Shown here: in pieces, positions 38,823 to 47,877 of the stretch
How positions within the stretch are numbered: position 1 is the first letter of the stretch
Layout of the letters: each line of letters opens with the position of its first letter
Assembly: GCA_020723285.1 (NCBI GenBank)
Contig: DYJE01000001.1
Coordinates: forward strand, 249,509 to 313,508
DNA from: Desulforapulum autotrophicum
GTDB taxonomy: Bacteria; Desulfobacterota; Desulfobacteria; Desulfobacterales; Desulfolunaceae
Reading direction: 5' to 3'
DNA length: 64,000 nucleotides
The notes under the pieces: generated by a model
What the model was told of the DNA's origin: nothing
Databases searched by the model: none
Seen by the model: only the letters and a program-made list of their open reading frames with translations
Program-made: the position numbers and the translations under genes

Positions 38823-40436
38823 TTATCCGAGGCAGGCTTTCATGTCTGCTTCCACGGTGCTGATGGGCGCGATGTTGAAGTTTTCAACAAGCACGTTCAG
38901 TACATTGGGCGAAATGAAGGCCGGAAGCGACGGACCCAGTTTGATGTTCCTGATGCCCAGGTGAAGCAGACTCAAGAGGATGACGCAGGCTTTCTGTTCA
39001 TACCAGGACAGGATGAACGACAGGGGCAGATCGTTCACACCGCAGTTGAAAGCACCGGCAAGGGCCACGGCGATCTGAACCGCCGAGTAGGCGTCGTTGC
39101 ACTGGCCGATGTCGAGCAGTCTGGGGATGCCGCCAATGTTGCCCAGATCCTTGTCAAAGAAACGGAACTTGCCGCAGGCCAGTGTCAGGACCATGCAGTC
39201 CTTGGGCACGTTTTCCACGAAATCGGTGTAGTAGTTCCGGCCGGGTTTCGCGCCGTCGCAGCCGCCCACCAGGAAGAAATGGCGGATGGCTTTGGATTTC
39301 ACCGCGTCGATCACCTTGTCGGCGACACCTAAAACCGCGTTCCGTGCGAAACCGGTCATGACGCTCACACCGGGTTTGTCTTCGGTAAAACCGGGAAGGG
39401 CCAGAGCCTTGTCGATGACGGCTTTGAAATCCTTGTCCGCGATATGGGTGACGCCAGGCCATCCCACCAGGCCCGTGGTGAAGATGTTGTCCTTGTAAGT
39501 TTCCCTGGGTTTCTGGATGCAGTTGGTCGTCATCAGGATCGCGCCGGGGAATTCGTCGAATTCTTTGGCCTGATTCTGCCACGCCGTTCCGTAATGTCCG
39601 TAAAAATGATCGTATTTCTTCAGTTCCGGGTAACCGTGGCAGGGCAGCATTTCACCGTGGGTGTAAATGTTGATGCCTTTGCCCTGGGTCTGCTCCAGCA
39701 GCATGGCCAGGTCTTTCAGGTCATGGCCGGAGACGAGAATGGCCTTTCCTTTTTTCGCACCCAGGGGCACGGAGGTGGGCACCGGATGACCGTAAGTTCC
39801 GGTGTTCCCGGCGTCCAGAAGTTCCATGGCCCTGATGTTCACTTCACCGCATTTCAGACAGAGTCCCACCAGCTCGTTCACACCCAGGCTGTTGTCCACG
39901 GTGGCCGCCATGGCTTCATAGATGAAGTCGTATATCACGGTGTCTTTCTGGCCCAGGATCGCCGCGTGATCCGCGTAGGCCGCAAGGCCTTTCACGCCGT
40001 AGGTCAGCAGTTCGCGCAGCGAACGGATATCTTCGTTAAGGTTGGGATCGGCCTTGATGCCGACTTTCTCTCCTGCGGCCACAAGCTGTTCCATGGTTTT
40101 TCCGGCGCAGTCGCATTCGGGGCAGGTTTTGGCTTCAACACCGGCTTTGGCGGCCAGGGTTTTTGTATAACCGGAACATGTTTCAATAAGTTTCACGAAA
40201 CGGTCCGGATCGAAATCCACATTGGTCAGGGTTGAAAAGATGGCTTCACAGACGAAAACATCCATTTTCTCATCGCGATACCCTTTTTTCACCGCTTCTT
40301 TCGCCACCGTGGAAAGACCGCGCACGCCGTGAATGAGAAGATCCTGAAGGGCCGCGACATCGGGCTGTTTTCCGCATACTCCGATTTTATCGCATCCTGT
40401 GCCTTTTGACGTTTGCTCGCATTGAAAACAGAACAT
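38823..40436 (-). CDS. hcp: Hybrid cluster protein (hydroxylamine reductase), class I
   Basis: A 537-residue Hcp. The N-terminal cubane cysteines are C3, C6, C15 and C21 (CFQCEQTSKGTGC...C), the short spacing of class I proteins from strict anaerobes. Hybrid-cluster ligands are seen in SGHDLKDL, EMLPCHGYPELKK, NCIQKP, GGCDGAKPGRNYYT, LACGKFRF and DIGQCNDAYSA. It protects against nitric oxide or reduces hydroxylamine in the cytoplasm. GGAGG precedes the ATG, and an FNR/HcpR-like operator-promoter lies about 60-110 bases upstream. Downstream are the HD and ferredoxin-domain genes. Confidence 0.95.
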   Translation of the reverse strand: MFCFQCEQTSKGTGCDKIGVCGKQPDVAALQDLLIHGVRGLSTVAKEAVKKGYRDEKMDVFVCEAIFSTLTNVDFDPDRFVKLIETCSGYTKTLAAKAGVEAKTCPECDCAGKTMEQLVAAGEKVGIKADPNLNEDIRSLRELLTYGVKGLAAYADHAAILGQKDTVIYDFIYEAMAATVDNSLGVNELVGLCLKCGEVNIRAMELLDAGNTGTYGHPVPTSVPLGAKKGKAILVSGHDLKDLAMLLEQTQGKGINIYTHGEMLPCHGYPELKKYDHFYGHYGTAWQNQAKEFDEFPGAILMTTNCIQKPRETYKDNIFTTGLVGWPGVTHIADKDFKAVIDKALALPGFTEDKPGVSVMTGFARNAVLGVADKVIDAVKSKAIRHFFLVGGCDGAKPGRNYYTDFVENVPKDCMVLTLACGKFRFFDKDLGNIGGIPRLLDIGQCNDAYSAVQIAVALAGAFNCGVNDLPLSFILSWYEQKACVILLSLLHLGIRNIKLGPSLPAFISPNVLNVLVENFNIAPISTVEADMKACLG

Positions 40437-40503
40437 GGTGCCTCCTTGTTTGTTGTGATGTTTTTATTATGTACATTCGTTGTTCGTGTCGTTTTTTGAT
40501 TAC

Positions 40504-40545
40504 ACTATACGGAAAAGGCTGTGACAGTTCCTTGACTTAGATCAA
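40504..40545 (-). promoter_or_regulatory. FNR/HcpR-type class II promoter of hcp
   Basis: A palindromic box TTGAC-TTAG-ATCAA at 40532-40545 resembles the CRP/FNR-family operator TTGAT-N4-ATCAA. On the minus strand a -10 hexamer TATAGT lies at 40504-40509. The two centres are 32 bases apart, the geometry expected when an activator is centred at -41.5. Transcription would start near 40497, about 60 bases before hcp. In Desulfovibrio and relatives, hcp is controlled by HcpR, of the same family. Confidence 0.6.
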
Positions 40546-40721
40546 GAAGGAATTTTTTTTAAAAAAAAATTTTAAAGCTGAAAAAAACCGGATGGTATAA
40601 TCGAAAAAACACTGCGAACACGACGGGGCGTTTCGCCCGCTGTCATTCATTTGTGGTATTATAAGGAAAATAAACGTGAGTTGCCAGATTTTTTATTATG
40701 CCATAGCAGTTATGACATTCG

Positions 40722-41489
40722 TCATTCGATGTGGAGAGAGTCCTTGATTTTCATGTTCAGCTGGCGTTTGTGGACAATGGGGAAAAGCCGGTACAGCACT
40801 TCAATCCCTTTGAATGCCAGGTCGTTGGCTTCGTGGACGTTCACCGAACCGTTCAAAATCCTGACCAGGAAGTATTTGAACTGTTTTTCAACCGCATCCC
40901 TGATCATTTCGTTGTGCATGGTGATAAAATCGAAGGAGAATCCTTTTTCTTCGGTAAGATAGCTCCGGACTTCCGAGATCAGCATGGCGATTTTCACATC
41001 CTGAACATTGAAGCATTTGTTTTCATCTTCGAAAATCAATCCGGCCTCGATGGAGGCTTCCAGATCACTTTCAGTGATTTTCGCCATGTCAAGCAGTTCC
41101 TCACGGGTCATGGCCTGGACCAGTTTGTTCACCGAAGCCGGTTCCATCCAGTCCATCTGCTTGGCCTGAACCAGCTTGTCCACCAGCTCGTTGGCCATGA
41201 ACGGCACTTTGTCATGCCCCAGCTCTTCAATGGCGTTCTTGATCACATCAAGGGGAAGAAAGTACTCTTTCTGGAACTTCTTGATCAGCATGATGGTTTC
41301 AACATAGCTTTCATCATAATAAGCCATGTTTTTGTGGGTTTTGTACGGTTTGGGCAAAAGCCCCTGGGTGATGTAATACCTGATGGTGGGGCCGTTGACT
41401 CCGGTTACGTCCGACAACTCCTTCATTTTCATCTGACGCTTCGGCCTGTCCTCACCTTTGCCATCGACCTTCATATCTTTATACATCAA
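40722..41489 (-). CDS. MerR-family transcriptional regulator
   Basis: A 255-residue protein whose residues 20-90 form a MerR winged helix-turn-helix (MKMKELSDVTGVNGPTIRYYITQGLLPKPYKT...AYYDESYVETI). The rest is a mostly helical effector domain without the cysteine pair of metal sensors. It may respond to a metabolite. It is upstream of hcp on the same strand, with 285 bases between, but hcp has its own promoter, so a direct link is unproven. GGAG lies 13 bases before the start; a second ATG follows at once. Confidence 0.85.
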   Translation of the reverse strand: MMYKDMKVDGKGEDRPKRQMKMKELSDVTGVNGPTIRYYITQGLLPKPYKTHKNMAYYDESYVETIMLIKKFQKEYFLPLDVIKNAIEELGHDKVPFMANELVDKLVQAKQMDWMEPASVNKLVQAMTREELLDMAKITESDLEASIEAGLIFEDENKCFNVQDVKIAMLISEVRSYLTEEKGFSFDFITMHNEMIRDAVEKQFKYFLVRILNGSVNVHEANDLAFKGIEVLYRLFPIVHKRQLNMKIKDSLHIE

Positions 41490-41803
41490 AATCTTTTAAC
41501 TCCCGCATCCGTTCAACGTTTCCTGAATCCCTGTGGTTCGGATATTTATAACAGCAAAAAGTGCGAATGTCATCTTTTAACTACGTGAGATCGACAGAAC
41601 ACCCTGCTGTTCATCCTGATCGTGTTCATGGTCATGGATCATCGATCAGACAAGGATTCCATGGTTCATCTCCATGATATTGTTTTTCTATTTTGTATTT
41701 TTTTATCTTCATTAGCGATTGACAGGATTCCATCTGGACAGATCGTGTCGGATAACCGGATTGGTATTGATAGTGATCAGTTTCACGTATTACTTTTTTT
41801 TGA
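41490..41803. other. Intergenic region upstream of the MerR gene
   Basis: A 314-base, A/T-rich gap between the SDR stop and the MerR start. It should hold the MerR promoter, but no confident -10/-35 pair, hairpin or small gene was found. Confidence 0.5.
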
Positions 41804-42616
41804 TCAGGCCCCCTTGACCATGAATTCCGATATCCGGTTCACCACGATCCTGGGCGAAAACCGGTTCAGGACTGAAAAAAGAAACCAGAGGTGGGGCTCG
41901 GGAATATACACTCGCTTTCCTGTCTTGAAGGCCTCGATCCCTTTGGAGGCCACGGTGGCCGGACTGCTTTTTCCGCCGAACATGTAAAACCTCAGTTTTT
42001 TCGGAAAGTTCCCTTTTTTCAGCAAGGGGGTGTCGGTATAGCCGGGGTTTAAGGTAAACAGACGGACGCCGCTGTCTTTCAGTTCTTCGGACACCGCTTC
42101 CGTCAGGCTCTGGACAAAGGCCTTGGTGGCCCCGTAAACAGCGTGCCGGGGTGTGGGCACAAAGGCGGACACGGAACTGACGTTGAAAATTGAGCCTGAT
42201 CGCCGCGTCACCATGTCAGGAATGGCGAGCCGCATCAGAACCATGTATGCCCGGAGGTTGACGGCCACGATCCGTTCCTGTTCCGAAAGACCGAGCTGGT
42301 GAAACAGGCCGAATGAAAGAACCCCGGCGTTGTTCACCAGGATGTCGATGTGGGGCACCGATTCCATGACCTTGCGATAGAGACTGGCGGGTCCCTCGGC
42401 TTCGGCCAGGTCTTCCGTTACGGTTGTGACCCGGACATGATAAGCCCGCCGCAACTCATCGGCCCAGGATTCAAGCACACTGTTTTCAGACGGCAGCGAA
42501 GCGATCACAAGGCGGCATTTCTCCAGCGCGAACTGCCGGGACAATTCCTTTCCGATTCCCGATGAAGCTCCGGTGATGAGAACGGTTTTGTCTGCAAGGG
42601 CTGAGGTGTTTTCCAT
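41804..42616 (-). CDS. Short-chain dehydrogenase/reductase
   Basis: A 270-residue SDR. Cofactor motif TGASSGIG lies near residue 17, followed by NNAG near 95, the catalytic Ser (VSSVS) and the YGATK active site near 160. The glycine-rich loop and the following sequence do not clearly tell NADH from NADPH. The C-terminal region has a hydrophobic stretch as in membrane-associated, lipid-active SDRs. The ATG with AGGAG 9 bases upstream was chosen over two closer ATGs. It is flanked upstream by tandem repeat elements. Substrate unknown. Confidence 0.88.
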   Translation of the reverse strand: MENTSALADKTVLITGASSGIGKELSRQFALEKCRLVIASLPSENSVLESWADELRRAYHVRVTTVTEDLAEAEGPASLYRKVMESVPHIDILVNNAGVLSFGLFHQLGLSEQERIVAVNLRAYMVLMRLAIPDMVTRRSGSIFNVSSVSAFVPTPRHAVYGATKAFVQSLTEAVSEELKDSGVRLFTLNPGYTDTPLLKKGNFPKKLRFYMFGGKSSPATVASKGIEAFKTGKRVYIPEPHLWFLFSVLNRFSPRIVVNRISEFMVKGA

Positions 42617-42669
42617 GGGCATCATCTCCTTTCATTCTATCGTTTTACCTGACATTATCAAGAGTCCAA

Positions 42670-42882
42670 TCGTAGGTCGGCTTGAGGCACGAAAGCCGAC
42701 ACATGGCACCATCCTCCTTATCATGCGGAGATCTCGGATAAACCGCGCCCCCGCGATGCGCTCATTGTGGCGGTGTGCGCCGGACCCTGGGTGTCCGATG
42801 CGTTTAAGGATCGGGCCATTTGTCGGGTTTGAAGAACCCGACCTACGATGGTTCGCTGGTTTAAGGAGGCCCATCGTAAAAC
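42670..42882. repeat. Dispersed inverted-repeat element, copy A of tandem pair
   Basis: Left hairpin unit at 42670-42701, right inverse unit at 42822-42848, then a 34-base tail. It is nearly identical (one clear difference) to the copy 290 bases on. The core includes the block CTTATCATGCGG and the end TTTAAGGATCGGGCCATT, both also found in the 47 kb copies. It lies between SDR and moeA, which face the same way; no gene is present in this 560-base space. Confidence 0.9.
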
Positions 42883-42959
42883 TTTCATCCTCGCGTTTGC
42901 TTTCATTTTCAGGTTTTAAGAACGTAGTCGACCCCAGCTCACCGATTTATGGCGGCCCC

Positions 42960-43172
42960 TCGTAGGTCGGCTTGAGGCACGAAAGCCGACACATGGCACC
43001 ATCATCCTTATCATGCGGAGATCTCGGATAAACCGCGCCCCCGCGATGCGCTCATTGTGGCGGTGTGCGCCGGACCCTGGGTGTCCGATGCGTTTAAGGA
43101 TCGGGCCATTTGTCGGGTTTGAAGAACCCGACCTACGATGGTTCGCTGGTTTAAGGAGGCCCATCGTAAAAC
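42960..43172. repeat. Dispersed inverted-repeat element, copy B of tandem pair
   Basis: Left unit 42960-42991, right unit 43112-43138, ending 5 bases before the moeA stop. The 77 bases between copies A and B are unique. The near-perfect match of the two copies indicates a recent duplication. Confidence 0.9.
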
Positions 43173-43177
43173 CTGAC

Positions 43178-44482
43178 CTACAGATAAAGAACGCGAACCT
43201 TTTCGTTTTCCTTCAGCCATCTGGTGTTTTCAGGAACATCCACCAAAACGTCGGTATCCATCATGGGGCTGAAAGCACCGGCCCGCTGTTCTGCGGGAAT
43301 GTCGACCCAGAGACCGGCGTCACACTCCTTGAGTTTGGCGCGAAGAAAAGACCGGGGACCCGGCCTCAGAATGCGCCCGGCCAGGATTTTCGCCTGACCG
43401 TTTCTGAGTCCGCACCTGGATTTCCCGGCCAGCCGAGCGATGACCGGACGGACAAACAGGTGGAAATTGACAAACGACGACACGGGGTTCCCCGGAAGAC
43501 CGAAAACAAGGGTTCTGTCTTTTTTTCCGAAAAAAAGAGGTTTGCCGGGCTTGACGTTCACTCGCGGTAAAAGATCCGTCACTCCGGCCTGTTTCAATGT
43601 TTCGCGGACGATATCGTAAGCCCCCGACGAAACGCCGCCGGATAAAAGAAGAATGTCCATGCCCAGGGCGGCGTCCACACGCTTACGAAGCGATTCCTGA
43701 CTGTCCATGACCGACCCGAAATTCACGGTCACGGCCCCTGCCGCATTGGCCAGGGCGAAAAGGGCGTACCCGTTGACATTGTGGATACCGCTTTGGGGCT
43801 GTGCCGAACCGGCATCGATCAGTTCACTGCCCGTTGAGATGATGCCCACCCGGAGGCTCCGGGAAACCGGAACCCGCGACGCGCCGCCTGCGGCCAGAAT
43901 GCCCACCATCGCGGGCGTCACCGTCTCCCCTGCCCTGACCATGACCTGGCCCGGCTGCAGATCCCGGCCTTTGGAGACAATATGGTCGTTATCCCCCACC
44001 TTGCTGTAAAACATCACGGTCTGTACGTCCCAACAGGAGGTGACTTCCATTTTCACCACAGCGTCGGCCCCCTTCGGCACAGGCGCTCCGGCCATAATCC
44101 GAAGGGTTTCACCCGGAGACAGCGCACGTTTCGCCATAAACCCCGCGGGGATGGCCCCAGCCAGTTCAAGTTTCACCGGCCTCACAGACGCTGCGTTCCT
44201 GAGATCGATGGACCTGACGGCGTATCCGTCCACGGTGGCCCGGTCAAAGGGCGGAACGAAAACATCGCAGACCATGTCCTTTCTTAAAACACGCCCTAAA
44301 CTTTGCTCCAGGGCGACAGTTTCCGTTTCCACCGGGCTCCCAGCCGATTCAAGGCAGACACTGAGCGCCGTTTCGTAGTCCAAGGTTCTTTTTTTGACGT
44401 CGGCACCGACAGGTCCTTTTTCCCGTCCGATGGCCGGTCGCACTGTTTTCTGTTCAACCACGCATAACCGATGAATGGGCAC
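43178..44482 (-). CDS. moeA: Molybdopterin molybdenumtransferase
   Basis: A 434-residue MoeA. Family motifs are seen: DVFVPPFDRATVDGYAVR near residue 75, AGAIPAG, the phosphate loop IMAGAPVPKGADAVVKME, ISTGSEL, and GGVSSGAYD near 280. It inserts molybdate into adenylated molybdopterin in the cytoplasm, the last step of cofactor synthesis. About 30 unassigned residues precede the domain. A GTG with GGAGG 5 bases upstream was chosen; an ATG four codons earlier is possible. It follows the beta-helix lipoprotein gene on the same strand. The nearby molybdoenzyme genes fit its role. Confidence 0.92.
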   Translation of the reverse strand: MPIHRLCVVEQKTVRPAIGREKGPVGADVKKRTLDYETALSVCLESAGSPVETETVALEQSLGRVLRKDMVCDVFVPPFDRATVDGYAVRSIDLRNAASVRPVKLELAGAIPAGFMAKRALSPGETLRIMAGAPVPKGADAVVKMEVTSCWDVQTVMFYSKVGDNDHIVSKGRDLQPGQVMVRAGETVTPAMVGILAAGGASRVPVSRSLRVGIISTGSELIDAGSAQPQSGIHNVNGYALFALANAAGAVTVNFGSVMDSQESLRKRVDAALGMDILLLSGGVSSGAYDIVRETLKQAGVTDLLPRVNVKPGKPLFFGKKDRTLVFGLPGNPVSSFVNFHLFVRPVIARLAGKSRCGLRNGQAKILAGRILRPGPRSFLRAKLKECDAGLWVDIPAEQRAGAFSPMMDTDVLVDVPENTRWLKENEKVRVLYL

Positions 44483-44504
44483 AGTCGCCTCCATGTTTTC
44501 AGCA

Positions 44505-47195
44505 TCAATATTCCTCCACGGCCTCGTCCTTGTCCGAAACTTCCCGGGCCTGTGAAAGAGCCTCCCCGGCGTTTTTAGCCATGGGTTCGTAAATCACCTG
44601 GGACAGGGCCGGATCATCTTTTCCGTCAAAAATCATGGCATCAATAACGCTCACGTCCGTGCTGCCCCAGAAACACAAGGACGCCGTGGTTTTTACCACA
44701 TCGGAAAACGGATTGAGGTTGTAAAGCTGGATGCCGGTGTTCCTGGATATGGCGTTGTTTTTGAAATCCATTTCACCGGACACGCAGATTCCCCCTGTTC
44801 CATCCTTGTCCTCGGATGTGTTGCCCTCGATCAGGTTGTTCATGAAATGTTTGTTGTGCAGACTCAAACCCCAGTAGTTCAGATACACCGCTCCGCCGTT
44901 CTTGTCCCTGCATGTATTGCCCGTGATGTCGTTTCCGATGAACGAGCTGTTGGATTCCCCGTAAACGCCGCTGCCTTCGGGACTTTTGTTCGCCGTGATC
45001 CGGTTGTCGTGAACCAACGCGAAACTGGCGTAGATGCCTCCTCCCTTGGAATCGGCCGTGTTGCCGGACACGGTATTGTCCACCACGGCGGATCGAGAAA
45101 CCCAGATACCGCCTCCCGATCCGTCGGTGCTGTTGTTCTCGATACGGTTTCTGCGGATGTCCACCGCCACGTTGGATTGCTGGCCGTAGGCAAAGATACC
45201 GCCACCGTCTCCGGCCCTGTTGTTCACAATGCGGTTGTCATGAATCAGAATGGTCCGGCTTCCGTAAGCGTATATGCCGCCGCCGTCGGATTCGCTGATG
45301 TTGCCGCTGATGGTGTTCTTAATAATGGACGCCTCGGCTTCCTTGATCCTCAATCCCGTCCCCTTGTGGTTTCTGATCACCGAATCCGTGACATCGGCCC
45401 CTTTGCCGTCCATGACGATACCGCTGCCGTTTTCGATGACGCAGTGACGGATCAGGCTTTTATCAGCCTCTGTTTCTGAAACACCCCCGTCTGAAAGGCT
45501 CCTGTTTTCAAACAGCAAAGAGCCCCAGGGTTTTTCAGGATCGCCGGTCACTGTGATGATCCGGTTTTTTTCTCCCTGAGCCACGAATTTACCCCGAACC
45601 CGGATGGACGCGCCGGGTGCCATGGATAAGACAGTACCCGGGGCAAGGGTGAGCGTTTTCCCCTCACGAACCAGGAGATTCGCCGTCACCTGGATCTGTC
45701 TGATATCGTCGCCGCCTAACACCCTGTCATTTTCAACGACGCCCCGAATGGTTGAGCGTTCGGCCTTGCGATCCCAGGCCGGAAGAACCGCGACGGCCCC
45801 GTCCGGAATGGCGGGAGCTTCGGCCACCTTTATTTTATCAAAGGCTTTCCAGCCCACGATCCCCACATCCGAATGTTCCAGCCAGTCGCAGACCTTGTTC
45901 TCGATGACCTGTTCATCGTCCGTACCCCAGTAGTTTCCATTGGCGTCCAGATCCGGCGAAAGGCTATGGGCGAGAAAGCTCAAGGCATAGCCTTTTTCCG
46001 CGATGATGTTGTTTCGGGTCACCCTGGGGTTTCCCATGACGGCGATGGCCGTGTCTTCAGCAGCCCCCGGCCCCTTATTGTCCACAAAGGTGTTTTTCTC
46101 CACCGAACCGGCGTTCATGTGAAATAGCCCGGACCCCTTGGGTGCCCAGTTTCCCCGGATCAGGTTGCCGCTGACCGTGGAGGCATCGGAAAATACCCCC
46201 CCGCCCTCGTCGCTGGAATTTCCTGTCACCACATTGTTCTCGACCCTGGACTGAATGGCGAAAATCCCCCCGCCGGTCATGTCCGAATGGTTGTCAATCA
46301 CCGTGTTGTCCCTGATCTGCGCGTCATAGGCAAAAATCCCCCCGCCTTTCCGGTCGCTGCGGTTGTTTTTCACCGTATTGCCGGAAACAAGCACCTGACC
46401 CTTGTCGTAAGCGAAGGCGTAAATTCCGCCGCCGCCGTCACGCCCTCCGATGCTGATGTTGTCGTAAACCTCGTTGTTCAGCACCTGAACATTGAGATTG
46501 GTGTACACCTTGATTCCCCCGGCGTTTCCGCTTTCCGTTTCACGTTCCGTGGAATTGCCGTAAACCAGGTTATCGGACACAATGCCCGAGCTGTACTCGA
46601 TTTTGAGAGCCGACGACACGTTGTGCCTGAACGTGCAATGCGAAATATCCACATTGGAACAGATGGTTTTAAGACCCTTGCCGTGCTCCACGATGCAGTA
46701 CCTGAAAACCACGGTTCCACGGTCCTTTTTTGTTTTTTTGATGGAACTGACACACTCGATGGTGTCCCAGTACTTGCCCTCGTCCTTCCAGGTAAAAGTG
46801 ATGGGGGCGTCTTCCGTGCCCTCCGCGATCATCAGGCCCTGGCAGGTGATAAGGGTGTCTTCGCCCAGAAGCACCTTCACGCCGGGGTCCACGGTGATGG
46901 TGACGCCGGGCAGGACGTAGACTTTTCCAGTGATAACGATGGGACTGTCTTTCTTTTTCCAGTGCTCGTCCTTGAAGATCACCCGGTCATAACCCAGCAT
47001 CTGCACTTCGTTGAAGGTCAGGTAAAGATTGGTCCAGAAGGTGTTGGACACTTCGGCGAATTCATCATAAGACGTGACGTTCAACGCTTTGTGAATGCCG
47101 CAGGATGTGAGCCCCGATGCGGAGAAAAAAAGAAGAACGACAACAGAGAATTGTAAAATACACGCCGTAACCCTGCGATTGTTGATACGTCTCAT
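44505..47195 (-). CDS. Right-handed parallel beta-helix lipoprotein
   Basis: An 896-residue predicted lipoprotein (lipobox LTSC). Most of it is made of short repeats of the type I-x-x-N-x-I-x-G-N-x-S-x-x-x-G-G-G-I-x-A, the pattern of right-handed parallel beta-helices (PbH1/NosD-like), in two arrays of about 250-300 residues separated near residues 430-560. Such folds bind or cleave polysaccharides or act as surface adhesins; no catalytic acid cluster was recognised. The ATG with GGAGG 5 bases upstream was chosen. It adjoins moeA but has no evident link to cofactor synthesis. Confidence 0.82.
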   Translation of the reverse strand: MRRINNRRVTACILQFSVVVLLFFSASGLTSCGIHKALNVTSYDEFAEVSNTFWTNLYLTFNEVQMLGYDRVIFKDEHWKKKDSPIVITGKVYVLPGVTITVDPGVKVLLGEDTLITCQGLMIAEGTEDAPITFTWKDEGKYWDTIECVSSIKKTKKDRGTVVFRYCIVEHGKGLKTICSNVDISHCTFRHNVSSALKIEYSSGIVSDNLVYGNSTERETESGNAGGIKVYTNLNVQVLNNEVYDNISIGGRDGGGGIYAFAYDKGQVLVSGNTVKNNRSDRKGGGIFAYDAQIRDNTVIDNHSDMTGGGIFAIQSRVENNVVTGNSSDEGGGVFSDASTVSGNLIRGNWAPKGSGLFHMNAGSVEKNTFVDNKGPGAAEDTAIAVMGNPRVTRNNIIAEKGYALSFLAHSLSPDLDANGNYWGTDDEQVIENKVCDWLEHSDVGIVGWKAFDKIKVAEAPAIPDGAVAVLPAWDRKAERSTIRGVVENDRVLGGDDIRQIQVTANLLVREGKTLTLAPGTVLSMAPGASIRVRGKFVAQGEKNRIITVTGDPEKPWGSLLFENRSLSDGGVSETEADKSLIRHCVIENGSGIVMDGKGADVTDSVIRNHKGTGLRIKEAEASIIKNTISGNISESDGGGIYAYGSRTILIHDNRIVNNRAGDGGGIFAYGQQSNVAVDIRRNRIENNSTDGSGGGIWVSRSAVVDNTVSGNTADSKGGGIYASFALVHDNRITANKSPEGSGVYGESNSSFIGNDITGNTCRDKNGGAVYLNYWGLSLHNKHFMNNLIEGNTSEDKDGTGGICVSGEMDFKNNAISRNTGIQLYNLNPFSDVVKTTASLCFWGSTDVSVIDAMIFDGKDDPALSQVIYEPMAKNAGEALSQAREVSDKDEAVEEY

Positions 47196-47299
47196 ATTCT
47201 CCTCCATTAAAAGATTATATCCGTCGTTCCTTTATTGAAGGTCCATTTCAGCTTATGAACTTCCATTTCGGCTTTGAACCTCCATTTCGGCTTTGGACA

Positions 47300-47560
47300 T
47301 CGTAGGTCGGCTTGAGGCACGAAAGCCGACAACTGCCCCCCATCCTTATCATGCGGCGACCCTGGATAAACCGCACCCACGATACGTTCATTGTGGCGGC
47401 GTGTGCCGGGCCTCGGGTGTCCGATTCATTTAAGGATCGGGCCATTTGTCGGGTTTGATAACCCGACCTACGATAGCTCGCCGGTTTATGGTCGCATTCA
47501 TTCGCAGCGTCGCCGGGTTTCATACCGGAAACCCGACCCACGATAGCTCGCCGGTTTATG
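47300..47560. repeat. Dispersed inverted-repeat element, copy A of tandem pair
   Basis: Left unit 47300-47330, right unit 47448-47473, plus an additional inverse unit near 47512-47542 (GCCGGGTTTC...GAAACCCGAC). The core shares CTTATCATGCGG and TTTAAGGATCGGGCCATTT with the 42 kb copies. No gene is present between the beta-helix gene and the octaheme gene. Confidence 0.88.
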
Positions 47561-47593
47561 ACCGCATTCATTCGCCGCCTTTATGGAGGACCC

Positions 47594-47875
47594 TCGTAGG
47601 TCGGCTTGAGGCACGAAAGCCGACAACTGGCCCCATCCTTATCATGCGGCGACCCTGGAAAACCGCACCCACGATACGTTCACTGTGGCGGCGTGTGCCG
47701 GGCCTCGGGCGTCTGATTCATTTAAGGATCGGGCCATTTGTCGGGTTTGATAACCCGACCTACGATAGCTCGCCGGTTTATGGTCGCATTCATTCGCCGC
47801 GACGCCGGGTTTCATGCCGGAAACCCGACCCACGATAGCTCGCCGGTTTTTATGGCCCCATCCATTCACCACGGG
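47594..47875. repeat. Dispersed inverted-repeat element, copy B of tandem pair
   Basis: Left unit 47594-47624, right unit about 47741-47767, extra inverse unit about 47806-47834, at an offset of 294 from copy A. It ends 3 bases before the stop codon of the octaheme cytochrome gene. Confidence 0.88.
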
Positions 47876-47877
47876 AA

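Noticed and set aside
42632-43220. Small overlapping frames of 60-82 codons in the repeat region
   Set aside because: They lie in the inverted-repeat elements and recur only because the elements recur; no ribosome sites.
47300-47875. Possible CRISPR array
   Set aside because: Only two long copies about 294 bases apart, with hairpin ends, no short regular repeats or spacers and no cas genes nearby.
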